In this document: positions 1-8,610 of the stretch, one piece after another
How positions within the stretch are numbered: position 1 is the stretch's first letter
How the letters are laid out: each line of letters opens with the position of its first letter
NCBI GenBank assembly: GCA_963829965.1
Contig: CAWHLK010000036.1
Coordinates: forward strand, 108,782-172,781
Direction of reading: 5' to 3'
Source: DASXZH01 sp963829965
Lineage (GTDB): Bacteria > Armatimonadota > Fimbriimonadia > Fimbriimonadales > Fimbriimonadaceae
Length of the DNA stretch: 64,000 nt
Translations under genes and position numbers: made by a program
The notes under the pieces: generated by a model
What the model saw: only the letters and a program-made list of their open reading frames with translations
Database searches by the model: none
Told to the model about the DNA's origin: nothing

Positions 1-798
1 GCAGAATGAGCAAAACCAGGATCAGCGCACCCGCCTGGGCGAGATGATGAGAGTAGGCGTCCGGCTTGCCCGAATCTTGATAGATGTCGAGCGAAAGAGC
101 GCCTACGGGCTTGTTCAGCTTGAAGTTCAGCGAGCTGTTGCCAAAAGCGGTGAAGAGCAGGGGGGCAGTTTCGCCTGCAATTCGAGCGAGGGCGAGCATG
201 ATTCCTGTGATTACGCCTCCGCGCGCGGCGGGAAGGATCACGCCGAACATCGCCTTCCACCTGAGGCGCCGAGTGCCAAAGCAGCATCGCGCAGCCCGGA
301 AGGGACGAGGCGTATGATTTCCTCCGTCGTCCGCATCACCGTCGGGATCATGATGATCCCAAGAGCGAAACCGCCCGACATCGCGGAGAAGCCGCCGGTG
401 GGTACGACGACAACCACATACACAAAGACACCGATGATAATGCTCGGAACGCTATTGAGAACGTCCGTCAGGAATCGAACGGTAGCGGCGAACTTGCCTC
501 CGGCTTCTACCATGTAAATCCCGCCGAGCACGCCCAGGGGCAAGCCAAAACAACTTGCGAGACCCAAAAGTTCGAGGGTTCCGAGAATGGCAACCCGCAG
601 GCCCCCGCCAGTGGGCTTGGGGAGGTCCACAAGGGTGCTCCAATGCAGTGCAGGCAGGCCCTGCATCACCACGTAGCCGATGACCAGAATCAAGGGAATG
701 ACGGCAAGGACCGCGGCGAGCCCAGCAAGCCAAATCATGATTTGGCTATGCAGCTTGCGCATTCTCGTTCGCCGGGACGGGGCTTCCGTGAGGGCCAT
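1..798 (-). CDS. pstA: Phosphate ABC transporter permease PstA, partial at the window edge and frameshifted
   Basis: Inner-membrane permease subunit of the high-affinity phosphate importer PstSCAB. From the ATG at 798 the protein has an N-terminal membrane segment, then the PstA core with VLNSVPSIIIGV and the start of the cytoplasmic EAA loop (ALALGAS). There the frame runs into a stop near 238. In the next frame the homology continues at once (WKAMFGVILPAARGG, then RIAGETAPLLFTAFG) to the window edge, so one base appears to be missing near 264. The start lies 2 bp after the pstC stop, which fits an operon with pstS and pstC; pstB is expected beyond the window. A real mutation and a sequencing error cannot be told apart here. 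Family identity is secure. Confidence 0.9.
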
Positions 799-800
799 GT

Positions 801-1781
801 CTAGGAAGCCGCTCCCCGGGACCCACGGGACCCATAGTAAATCAGAAGCCTTGCACCCGTGTTGACGAGCAGGGACACGGCGAACAGGCAAAGCGCGACC
901 TCGATAAGGGCAGCCACATGAAGATGCGACGTGGCATCGTTAAACTCGTTCGCGATGACGCTGGCCATGGTGTATCCGGGGCTGAACAAGGGCAGCTTGA
1001 TCTTGGAGCTGTTGCCGATGACCATCGTGACCGCCATGGTCTCTCCAAGCGCGCGGCCGAGTCCCAGGACGATGGCGCCGATGATTCCCGAACGGCCGTA
1101 GGGGAGTACGATGCCTTTGATTGTTTCCCACTTGGTTGCGCCGAGTGCATAAGAGCCTTCTCTAACCGCGCGGGGTACCGCCAAGAGAATGTCGCGGGAC
1201 ACTGCGGTGATGAAGGGCAGAATCATGATCGACAGGATCACGGCCGCGGTGAAAACGTCTTCGCCGTTGGGTGGGGCATTGAATAGCGGGAACTTGCCCA
1301 TTGGGCCGTTGGCGAGGGGCGCTTCCACGTGGGCGGCAAGCCAGGGACCAAGAACGAAAATTCCCCACAAGCCGTAAACCACGCTCGGGACAGAAGCGAG
1401 TAGCTCAACGAGGAAGGAAACGGGGTTTCGAATCCAGCGGGGCGCGAGTTCGGAGAGGAACACCGCGGTGCCGATGCTGATCGGCAGCGTGATCACCAGG
1501 GCAAGAAAAGAAGTGTACAGCGTCCCGATGATAAACGGCAGGGCTCCGAACTTATTCCGGTTCGGATCCCAATCGATGCTGCTGAGAAAGTGAGGCCCAA
1601 AAGCTTGGCGGGCTTCTTTAGAACCGAGGTAAAGCTCTATGCCGATGCCGACGATAATAGCAATCGTGGTGAGCGTGGAAAGCTGGAGAACCAGTCGGTA
1701 AATGCGGTCTCCCCATCCAAACCCCCTTAACGAGCGGGGCGTTGGATGGGATTCAGCTCCTTTAGCGGTGGCTAGTCCCAA
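801..1781 (-). CDS. pstC: Phosphate ABC transporter permease PstC
   Basis: Second permease subunit of the Pst phosphate importer. The 326-residue length is normal for the family. There are about six hydrophobic segments, the first at roughly residues 30-55. The permease signature is clear: LLASVPSVVYGLWG mid-protein and the EAA loop REGSYALGATKWETI followed by LGRALGETMAV near residues 220-265. It lies 6 bp after pstS and 2 bp before pstA on the same strand, so the three are probably co-transcribed from the promoter region upstream of pstS. Confidence 0.96.
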   Translation of the reverse strand: MGLATAKGAESHPTPRSLRGFGWGDRIYRLVLQLSTLTTIAIIVGIGIELYLGSKEARQAFGPHFLSSIDWDPNRNKFGALPFIIGTLYTSFLALVITLPISIGTAVFLSELAPRWIRNPVSFLVELLASVPSVVYGLWGIFVLGPWLAAHVEAPLANGPMGKFPLFNAPPNGEDVFTAAVILSIMILPFITAVSRDILLAVPRAVREGSYALGATKWETIKGIVLPYGRSGIIGAIVLGLGRALGETMAVTMVIGNSSKIKLPLFSPGYTMASVIANEFNDATSHLHVAALIEVALCLFAVSLLVNTGARLLIYYGSRGSRGAAS

Positions 1782-1787
1782 AACGAA

Positions 1788-2888
1788 CTACTTTACCGAT
1801 TCCAGCATCTTTAGCTCGCGCTTGTCCAGGGAATCCGGAATCGGTCCATAGGACAGACCCTTGCAAAGGGATTGGCCATCGGTCAGAGCGTATTTCAGGA
1901 ACTTGCTCAGGTCCGCGCCACGATCCGAGTTTTCGAAGACGATGAGATAGCTGAAACCCGTGATGGGATAGGCCTTGGGCGCCGGCGAGTTGACGATCGA
2001 GACCTTCATGTCGTCAGGGATCTTCGCGCCCTCGGCGGCAGCGGACGCCGAATCGGAGCTGGGGTCGATAAAGGCGCCCGATGCGTTCTGCACCGAGGCA
2101 TAGGGAATCTTGCTCTCAACCGCATGGGCGAGCTCTAAGTAAGCGATCGAGCCCTTGTGGTTTGCAAGAAGCCCGGCTACGCCTTCGCTGCCCTTTCCTC
2201 CCGTTCCAACCGGCCAGTCGACTGACTTTCCGGTGCCGACCTTTGATTTCCAATCGGGGCTCACCTGGGAGAGGTAGTCGGTGAAGATGTAAGTGGTTCC
2301 CGATGCGTCCGATCGGTGGATCACGGAAATATCCAGATCCGGCAGTTTGGAGGTCGGGTTCAAAGCGGTGATCTTGGGATCGTTCCACTTCGTGATCGTT
2401 CCGAGGAAAATGTCCGCGATCACGGGGCCGCTGAGATGCAGCCCGCTCGGAACGCCGTCGATGTTATAGGCGATCGCCGCAGCTCCGATAACCGCGGGGA
2501 AATGCAGAACAGGGTCCTTGGCGTCTTTGGTCTCCTCGTCGTTCATCGGTGCGTCGCTGCCCGCAAAGCTCACGGTTTTATTGATGAGGTTCTTGATCCC
2601 GCCGCCCGAGCCGATGGCCTGGTAGTTGATATCGGTGCCGCCGTTCTTTTTGTAATCCTGAACCCATTGCTCCATGATCGGATCGATGAGTGTGGACCCC
2701 GCTCCCTGCAGCGCGTCCGCGCTTCCGCCGCCACCAGTCGCCTTCTCCGCGGTTTTGCCTCCGGCTGGACCGTCGGTATCCCCTCCATTACAGGCAACCA
2801 AAAATGCACAGCAGGCAAAAAGGACGATGCCTTGTGCCAACGTTGTCGCCGAAAAGCGGCCCTTGAACGATCTCATTAATCCTCGCAT
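1788..2888 (-). CDS. pstS: Phosphate-binding lipoprotein PstS
   Basis: Periplasmic phosphate receptor that delivers phosphate to PstCA. The N-terminus has a basic stretch, a hydrophobic segment and a lipobox LVAC (Cys33), so the protein is predicted to be lipid-anchored. Phosphate-contact segments typical of PstS are visible: GAGSTLIDPIMEQW, GSGGGIKNLI, HRSDASGTTYIFTDYL and NHKGSIAYLEL. At 366 residues it is the usual length. An internal ATG four codons in (MRSFKG) is an alternative start. It heads the operon, and two 11-bp-period TTAAC repeats lie just upstream, consistent with phosphate-starvation control. Confidence 0.96.
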   Translation of the reverse strand: MRGLMRSFKGRFSATTLAQGIVLFACCAFLVACNGGDTDGPAGGKTAEKATGGGGSADALQGAGSTLIDPIMEQWVQDYKKNGGTDINYQAIGSGGGIKNLINKTVSFAGSDAPMNDEETKDAKDPVLHFPAVIGAAAIAYNIDGVPSGLHLSGPVIADIFLGTITKWNDPKITALNPTSKLPDLDISVIHRSDASGTTYIFTDYLSQVSPDWKSKVGTGKSVDWPVGTGGKGSEGVAGLLANHKGSIAYLELAHAVESKIPYASVQNASGAFIDPSSDSASAAAEGAKIPDDMKVSIVNSPAPKAYPITGFSYLIVFENSDRGADLSKFLKYALTDGQSLCKGLSYGPIPDSLDKRELKMLESVK

Positions 2889-2915
2889 TCCATCACAAAC
2901 CCTACCCTGGTTTTG

Positions 2916-2932
2916 TTAACAAGCTGTTAGCC
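2916..2932. promoter_or_regulatory. Pho-box-like direct repeat upstream of pstS
   Basis: TTAACA and TTAGCC are separated by 5 bp (11-bp period). Read with one more 5' base the halves are TTGTTA and CTGTTA, close in form to the PhoB/PhoP box of direct repeats with 11-bp spacing. The site begins 28 bp upstream of the pstS start codon. Assignment rests on position and spacing, not on a tested consensus for this lineage. Confidence 0.5.
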
Positions 2933-2979
2933 CGCACAGTCCGGAGTCCGGATCGAATTGTCCCTTAAGATGGGTGGTC

Positions 2980-2996
2980 TTAACATTCTCTTAACA
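2980..2996. promoter_or_regulatory. Second Pho-box-like direct repeat, pstS/efflux divergent spacer
   Basis: A perfect TTAACA-N5-TTAACA repeat (TTCTC between the halves), again with an 11-bp period. It lies in the 279-bp spacer between pstS (minus) and the efflux adaptor gene (plus), so it could serve either promoter. The same arrangement occurs twice more at 19,599-19,648. Confidence 0.55.
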
Positions 2997-3167
2997 ATTC
3001 GACATGGGTGGGCCTTGCGGAAGCCCTGAAGCCAAACAGGTTGCATCTATTTGATACGCAGTTAGGTGAGTTTCCAGGTGCTCTATGCTTAAGACGCAAT
3101 CCGGACATTCCTTTCCTTGAACCCGCGAACCGCCGTTTGAATCCTTTTTTGACGAAAGGGCCTCTAG

Positions 3168-4682
3168 ATGCAGGTGACGCATTCAATGAGGATCAACGAG
3201 AATATCCGGCGATGGCGAGCGGGAGTGGGAGTAATTGCGGTGGGAGCGCTGCTCGTCGCTTTTGGTTTCCCGGGCTTAGGCCCGTCGGGGCGCACACAAA
3301 AGAGGCAACCGGATTCCAAAATGGTACGCGTCCAGGTTCAGAAAGTTAAGGCTAGCCAGGTACCGGAGAGTTTCCTCGCGACAGGGACGGTCACGGCTCT
3401 CCTGAATACCACCTTGGCCGCAAAGATCACCGGCCGCGTGGTTTCTATCGCTCTCCATGAGGGCGAAAGCTTTCGACAAGGCGAGCCTTTGATCGAGCTC
3501 GATTCGCGGGACCTGTCGGCGGCGGTGGGTGTGGCCGATGCGAGTTACCGTTCTTCCTTAGCTGCCGCTGACAGTGCGGGAACAACGGCAGCCATGGAAA
3601 AGAAGACGAGCGCGGCTCGCATTGCGGAAGCGGAGTCTAGAGTTCAGCAAGCGGAGGCAGCCCTCGCCCAAGCCAAGGCGAAAGAAGACCTTGCCCTGGC
3701 CGGCCCTCGTCCCCAAGAGACCGCGCAAACCCACATCGCAGTTGTAGAAGCAGAATCCAATGCCAAATTAGCCGGTCTGGATCTTGATCGGGCGACGGTG
3801 CTGTTTCGGCAGGGCGCGATTTCGCGTCAAGAGTTGGACCGGGCGCAGAACCGCTATGACCTCGCCAAGGGGCAAAAGGACAATGCGTCTCAGGCAGAGA
3901 ACATGGCCCGCGAGGGGTCCAGATCCCAAGATATTCGCGCCGCGCAGGATGCGGTTAGCCAAGCGAAGGCAGCTTTGGCCCAAGCCAAAGTCGGCGTTAC
4001 GGAAGCTCAGGCCGCAGCGCTTCAGGCCATCGTTCGCCAAAAGGACGTGGAAGCGGCTAAGGCTCAAATAGCCCAATCTTCGGCGACTCTCGACGCGGCA
4101 AAGATTGGTTTATCCTACGCGCAAATCTCTGCCCCTTTCGATGGCCACGTGGTTTCGCGGCTCGCGGACCCCGGCGCCATGGCAAGTCCCGGTTTGCCCT
4201 TGCTAAAGATCGAAGGGGGAGATTACCGCTTGGAGGCGAGCGTGCCGGAGAATGTGCTGAGCGCGCTCTCCTTGGGAATGACCGAGCCTGTTTACATCGA
4301 GGCGCTCAAGGGCAAAGAGTTCTCGGCCAAGGTGGCAGAGATTGTCCCTCAAGCCGACGCTGCCACCCACAGCTTTATCGTCAAGTTCGATCTGCCCTCC
4401 GACCCCTTCATCAAGTCCGGAATGTTCGGCAGGGTCGCGATCCATACCGGATCGAAGTTCGCGTTCCTCATTCCGGCCACCTCGACCTGGGAGAGAGATG
4501 GTTTGCACTATGTTTACACGGTTGATGGGGGAAGGGTTGCCCACATCCGGATCATTACTTTCGGAGAAACTGCCAACGATCAAGTCGAGGTTCTTTCTGG
4601 GCTTGATGAAAACGACCGAATCATTATTGGTCCCAGAGACGGCGTCACGGAAGGCTCTCAGGTCGAGGAGCAGGGTGAATGA
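3168..4682 (+). CDS. RND efflux periplasmic adaptor (membrane fusion protein)
   Basis: HlyD/AcrA-type adaptor that would link the inner-membrane RND pump encoded next to an outer-membrane channel. Residues about 17-36 form a membrane anchor or signal. The two halves of the lipoyl-like domain are visible (TGRVVSIALHEGESFRQG and SAPFDGHVVSRLADPGAM). They flank a long Ala/Gln-rich coiled-coil hairpin at about residues 110-310, then beta-barrel and membrane-proximal regions. A second ATG six codons downstream (3186) is an alternative start. Its stop overlaps the RND start by 4 bp (ATGA), indicating translational coupling. No TolC gene follows here, so the channel must be shared. Substrate unknown. 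Confidence 0.93.
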   Translation: MQVTHSMRINENIRRWRAGVGVIAVGALLVAFGFPGLGPSGRTQKRQPDSKMVRVQVQKVKASQVPESFLATGTVTALLNTTLAAKITGRVVSIALHEGESFRQGEPLIELDSRDLSAAVGVADASYRSSLAAADSAGTTAAMEKKTSAARIAEAESRVQQAEAALAQAKAKEDLALAGPRPQETAQTHIAVVEAESNAKLAGLDLDRATVLFRQGAISRQELDRAQNRYDLAKGQKDNASQAENMAREGSRSQDIRAAQDAVSQAKAALAQAKVGVTEAQAAALQAIVRQKDVEAAKAQIAQSSATLDAAKIGLSYAQISAPFDGHVVSRLADPGAMASPGLPLLKIEGGDYRLEASVPENVLSALSLGMTEPVYIEALKGKEFSAKVAEIVPQADAATHSFIVKFDLPSDPFIKSGMFGRVAIHTGSKFAFLIPATSTWERDGLHYVYTVDGGRVAHIRIITFGETANDQVEVLSGLDENDRIIIGPRDGVTEGSQVEEQGE

Positions 4683-7600
4683 AGGTGGGTTTTGCGGGCC
4701 GGCTTGCCGCTGCCTTCATCAATAGCAAGCTTACGCCCCTGATCATCGTAGCCTCCCTCCTGCTTGGCGCTTTTGCGGTGCTCAAAACACCAAGGGAAGA
4801 GGAGCCGCAGATCATCGTGCCGATGGCGGACGTGATCGTCCAAATGCCGGGCGCTTCCGCGAAGGAAGTAGAGAATCGGGTGAGCACGCCCATGGAAAAG
4901 CTCCTTTGGGAGGTGCCGGGAGTCGAATATGTGTATTCGACAAGCACGGCGGGCGAGTCACTGGTGGTTGTGAGATTCCTCGTCGGCCAAGATGAGGAAA
5001 AGGCGCTTGTGCGCTTGCGCGAAAAGCTGCAAAGCCACTACGATATCATTCCCCCCGGCGCTTCCCAGCCGATTATCAAAGCTCGTTCGATTAATGACGT
5101 CGCGATTCTCGCTCTGACGCTCCACAGCCAAACCGCGGACTCCTACACCCTTCGCCAGGTCGCCGACAGGGTTGAACAGGCGATCAAATCGGTGCCGGAT
5201 GTAAGCGAGACGGCCATCATCGGGGGCGCCAAACGCCAGGTGCGGGTTATTCTCGATCGATCCAAGCTTGCAGCGTTTGGACTGGGGCCCGCAGACGTGA
5301 CCTCGGCTCTGAATGAGGCCAACCATCAGGCCCAAGCCGGCCAGTTCGCAGGCAGTAACAATCAAGTCGCTGTAAAAATCGGCCAGTTCTTTCACTCGGC
5401 AGGCGATGTAAGAAACGCGGTCGTCGGTGTCTCGGGCGGGAAGTCCATCCTCCTGGGCGATGTGGCAGAAGTTCGCGATGGCCCGGAAGAAGCCAAGGAT
5501 TACGTTTTGTTTGGTAACGGTCCTGCCGGCCGGGATCATCGCAACGATCTTGAACAGGCGGTAACCATCAGCATCGCAAAGCGCCAGGGCGTAAACGCGG
5601 TGGACGTCGTGGGCGCGGTTCTCGCGAAGGTTGACACGCTAAAGGGGACGCTGATTCCCGGCGACATCCAAGTTACCACCACCAGGAACTACGGCGAAAC
5701 CGCCGCGGAGAAGTCCAATGAGCTTCTCTATCACATGGGCATCGCGGTGGTTTCCGTAACCGTTCTGATCGCACTGGCTCTCGGGCGGAAAGAGTCTATG
5801 GTCGTTTTGATCGCCATTCCGGTCACCCTCGCGCTTACGCTCCTCGTTTTCTATCTCTATGGGTTCACCCTGAACCGGATCACCCTCTTTGCTCTCATCT
5901 TCTCCATCGGCATTCTCGTCGATGACGCGATTGTGGTGGTGGAAAACATCGTTCGGCACTTGCGCCTGCCGGAGGCAAAGAACGATGGCGTCCTCAAAAC
6001 GGCCATTCAGGCGGTCGATGAGGTTGGCAATCCGACCATTCTAGCGACATTCGCAGTCATCGCGGCGATCCTCCCGATGGCGTTCGTTGGCGGGCTGATG
6101 GGGCCCTATATGCGGCCCATTCCGGTTGGCGCGTCGGCCGCTATGATCTTCTCGCTCCTCACCGCATTCATCGTGACCCCGTGGGCGGCTGTCCGCATCC
6201 TTAAAAAGAGCCGAAATGGGAAACAGGCGTCGGGGAAGGACCATGAGAAGGAGGATCGGCTCACCAAGGTCTATCGGCAAGTCATGACGCCGCTGCTTCG
6301 TTCCTGGAAAGTGCGAGGCGTTTTCTTTCTCGCGATCGGCCTTCTCATGGCGGGAGCGGTTTCTCTCATCGGTTTCAAATCGGTTACGGTGAAGATGCTT
6401 CCGTTCGACAATAAGAACGAGTTCCAGGTCATTGTGGACATGCCGACGGGCACCACGCTTGAGCAAACGGCTGCCGCGACCCGTGCGCTTGCCGGCTATA
6501 GCGCGAAAATTCCGGAGGTCACCAACTATCAGGTTTACGTAGGCACGGCAAGCCCCTACAACTTCAACGGACTTGTGCGCCACTATTTCACTCGGGATCA
6601 AAGCTATCAGGCGGACATCCAAATCAATCTCACCGGCAAATCCGAGCGCAAAGCGCAGAGCCACGACATCGTGAAGCGAATCCGAGGAGACTTGGCCCGC
6701 ATCGCTGCCAATTACGGGGCGAGGATCAAGGTCGCCGAGGTGCCTCCCGGTCCGCCCGTCCTCGAAACCTTGGTTGCGGAGGTTTACGGGCCGGACGAAC
6801 AATTCCGCCTGGAGGTCGCGAAGAAGATCAAGGGCATTTTCAGCACTACCGAGGGTGTCGCCGATGTGGATTGGTACGTGGACGATAATCAGACCACCTA
6901 CCAGTTCCAGGTCGACAAGGAGAAAGCCGCCTTAGTGGGAGTGAGCCCGGAGAGCATCAATGACGCCGTATCGACAGCGCTTAACGGAAGCCAAGTTGGG
7001 CTTCTTCATGACGAAACCTCGCGCGAAGACATACCAATCCTGGCCCAGTTTCCACGGAGTGAGCGCAGCGGCATCGATGAACTGGACCAGATCAGCGTGC
7101 GCTCCAACGCCGGTGCAATGGTTCCTGTGAGCGAGCTGGTCGCCGCGAAGCAGATACCAACCGACAAAGCGATCTACCACAAGAACCTGTTGCCGGTTGT
7201 CTATATCACCGGAGACGTGGTTGGCCGCCAGGAGAGTCCGGTGTACGCCATTTTGAAAATGGAACAGGCAATTGACCATTTGCAGCTTCCCCAAGGGGTC
7301 AAGCTAAATGTCCTTTCAACGCATCTGCCAGAGAATACAGACTCGGCCGCTATGAAATGGGACGGCGAGTGGCAAATCACCTACGAGGTGTTTCGGGATC
7401 TAGGAGTAGCCTTCGCCGCGGTCCTTGTCCTGATCTACATTCTTGTCGTCGCGTGGTTTCAAGACTTCAAAACACCCCTCGTGATCATGGCGCCGATCCC
7501 TTTGACCCTGGTCGGCATCCTGCCTGCCCACGCTCTGATGGGAGCATTCTTCACGGCAACCTCGATGATCGGCTTTATCGCAGGGGCGGGAATTATTGTC

Positions 7601-7936
7601 CGGAACTCCATCATCCTCGTCGATTTTGTCGAACTCAGAAGGCGTCAGGGCTCAACCTTGGAACAAGCGGTAGTCGATGCGGGGGCGATCCGCTTCCGGC
7701 CGATGCTGCTCACCGCTGCCGCAGTCATTGTAGGATCGTTTGTGATCTTGTTTGATCCGATCTTCCAGGGGCTGGCCATTTCGCTGATGGCGGGCGAAAT
7801 AGCTTCGACCCTGCTCTCCCGCCTTGCGGTGCCCGTCTTGTACTATCTCTCTCAGCGCGGCTCTGAAAAACGGCATACGACGGCCGCTCAAACCGCGCAC
7901 ATCGGTAAGGACTTGATCCCGACGCCATTGACTTAG
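4679..7936 (+). CDS. RND efflux permease, AcrB/HAE-type
   Basis: Proton-driven inner-membrane pump of 1085 residues, a normal RND length. It has the two-fold repeat of one transmembrane helix, a large periplasmic domain and five or six helices. The TM4 proton-relay motif is intact (ILVDDAIVVVENIV, with the Asp-Asp pair). The second-half counterpart IIVRNSIILVDFVEL is also present. The gene overlaps its adaptor by 4 bp. Its stop overlaps the end of the convergent sigma-factor gene by 4 bp. The pair resembles two-gene HAE/HME-like systems of Gram-negative bacteria; substrate specificity cannot be read from the sequence. Confidence 0.95.
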   Translation: MKVGFAGRLAAAFINSKLTPLIIVASLLLGAFAVLKTPREEEPQIIVPMADVIVQMPGASAKEVENRVSTPMEKLLWEVPGVEYVYSTSTAGESLVVVRFLVGQDEEKALVRLREKLQSHYDIIPPGASQPIIKARSINDVAILALTLHSQTADSYTLRQVADRVEQAIKSVPDVSETAIIGGAKRQVRVILDRSKLAAFGLGPADVTSALNEANHQAQAGQFAGSNNQVAVKIGQFFHSAGDVRNAVVGVSGGKSILLGDVAEVRDGPEEAKDYVLFGNGPAGRDHRNDLEQAVTISIAKRQGVNAVDVVGAVLAKVDTLKGTLIPGDIQVTTTRNYGETAAEKSNELLYHMGIAVVSVTVLIALALGRKESMVVLIAIPVTLALTLLVFYLYGFTLNRITLFALIFSIGILVDDAIVVVENIVRHLRLPEAKNDGVLKTAIQAVDEVGNPTILATFAVIAAILPMAFVGGLMGPYMRPIPVGASAAMIFSLLTAFIVTPWAAVRILKKSRNGKQASGKDHEKEDRLTKVYRQVMTPLLRSWKVRGVFFLAIGLLMAGAVSLIGFKSVTVKMLPFDNKNEFQVIVDMPTGTTLEQTAAATRALAGYSAKIPEVTNYQVYVGTASPYNFNGLVRHYFTRDQSYQADIQINLTGKSERKAQSHDIVKRIRGDLARIAANYGARIKVAEVPPGPPVLETLVAEVYGPDEQFRLEVAKKIKGIFSTTEGVADVDWYVDDNQTTYQFQVDKEKAALVGVSPESINDAVSTALNGSQVGLLHDETSREDIPILAQFPRSERSGIDELDQISVRSNAGAMVPVSELVAAKQIPTDKAIYHKNLLPVVYITGDVVGRQESPVYAILKMEQAIDHLQLPQGVKLNVLSTHLPENTDSAAMKWDGEWQITYEVFRDLGVAFAAVLVLIYILVVAWFQDFKTPLVIMAPIPLTLVGILPAHALMGAFFTATSMIGFIAGAGIIVRNSIILVDFVELRRRQGSTLEQAVVDAGAIRFRPMLLTAAAVIVGSFVILFDPIFQGLAISLMAGEIASTLLSRLAVPVLYYLSQRGSEKRHTTAAQTAHIGKDLIPTPLT

Positions 7937-8454
7937 GCGACGTTCTCACATCCTAAACCGGAATCCAACGCCGCTCTCATTAGCCCTCTCGCCCGATGGA
8001 GACGCGATTTTACTGCCGTGACCGATAGGCCGAGCTGAGCAGCGACGTCCTCTGCCTTGTCGCCCCGAATCTCGCGAAGCAGATAAACCTCTCGGTAGTG
8101 ATCGGGGAGGGATTCGATGGCGCCGGCAACACAGTCCTTCATCGTGGCCAGTTCGTGCTCCGTGGCGGGGCTCGGCTCTTCGCTTGGAATTTCAAAGCCT
8201 TTCGCTTCCAAGTCTGCCAAAGAGACAAAGCTCAGCATGCGATCCTTGATCCTGATCCGGGCGCACGCACGGGCTCCGATCTTTGCCAGCCACGCCTGAA
8301 AATTGGTGGGGTCTTTGAGCTTTACCGATGCCCTTAGGGCAGCCAGGAGCGCGTCTGCAAGCGCGTCTTCCGCATCGTCCTGATTGCCGCATGTCCTAAT
8401 CATTTGCCGATACACGGAGTCTTTGTGGCGATTAATGAGTCGTTCCAGGTCCAC
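7933..8454 (-). CDS. ECF-type RNA polymerase sigma factor
   Basis: A 173-residue sigma-70 family protein of the extracytoplasmic-function class. Region 2 covers about residues 5-75 (DAEDALADALLAAL). Region 4 covers about 105-160 (LPDHYREVYLLREIRG, then the helix-turn-helix LGLSVTAVKSRLHRAR). No anti-sigma gene is adjacent. The neighbour upstream is the divergently transcribed SLH porin and the neighbour downstream is the convergent RND pump. A role in envelope-stress control of either is plausible but not shown. Confidence 0.93.
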   Translation of the reverse strand: MDLERLINRHKDSVYRQMIRTCGNQDDAEDALADALLAALRASVKLKDPTNFQAWLAKIGARACARIRIKDRMLSFVSLADLEAKGFEIPSEEPSPATEHELATMKDCVAGAIESLPDHYREVYLLREIRGDKAEDVAAQLGLSVTAVKSRLHRARGLMRAALDSGLGCENVA

Positions 8455-8558
8455 GCGGTTTTGACGTTACCAGATCAACCTCCTTCCCGCCTTTCATGGA
8501 CCGCCTCTGAAATCAAAGTTAATCTTCAGGAAATATAAAATATATTTGATCATTTATG

Positions 8559-8564
8559 TATACT
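8559..8564 (+). promoter_or_regulatory. Possible -10 element of the SLH porin promoter
   Basis: TATACT lies in the AT-rich part of the 156-bp divergent spacer, about 50 bp before the porin start. No good -35 hexamer stands 16-18 bp upstream, so this is tentative. Confidence 0.25.
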
Positions 8565-8610
8565 ATTCCTGAGATTGGGCAATGATTTTGTCCCGCTCAA
8601 GCGAAGAAAA

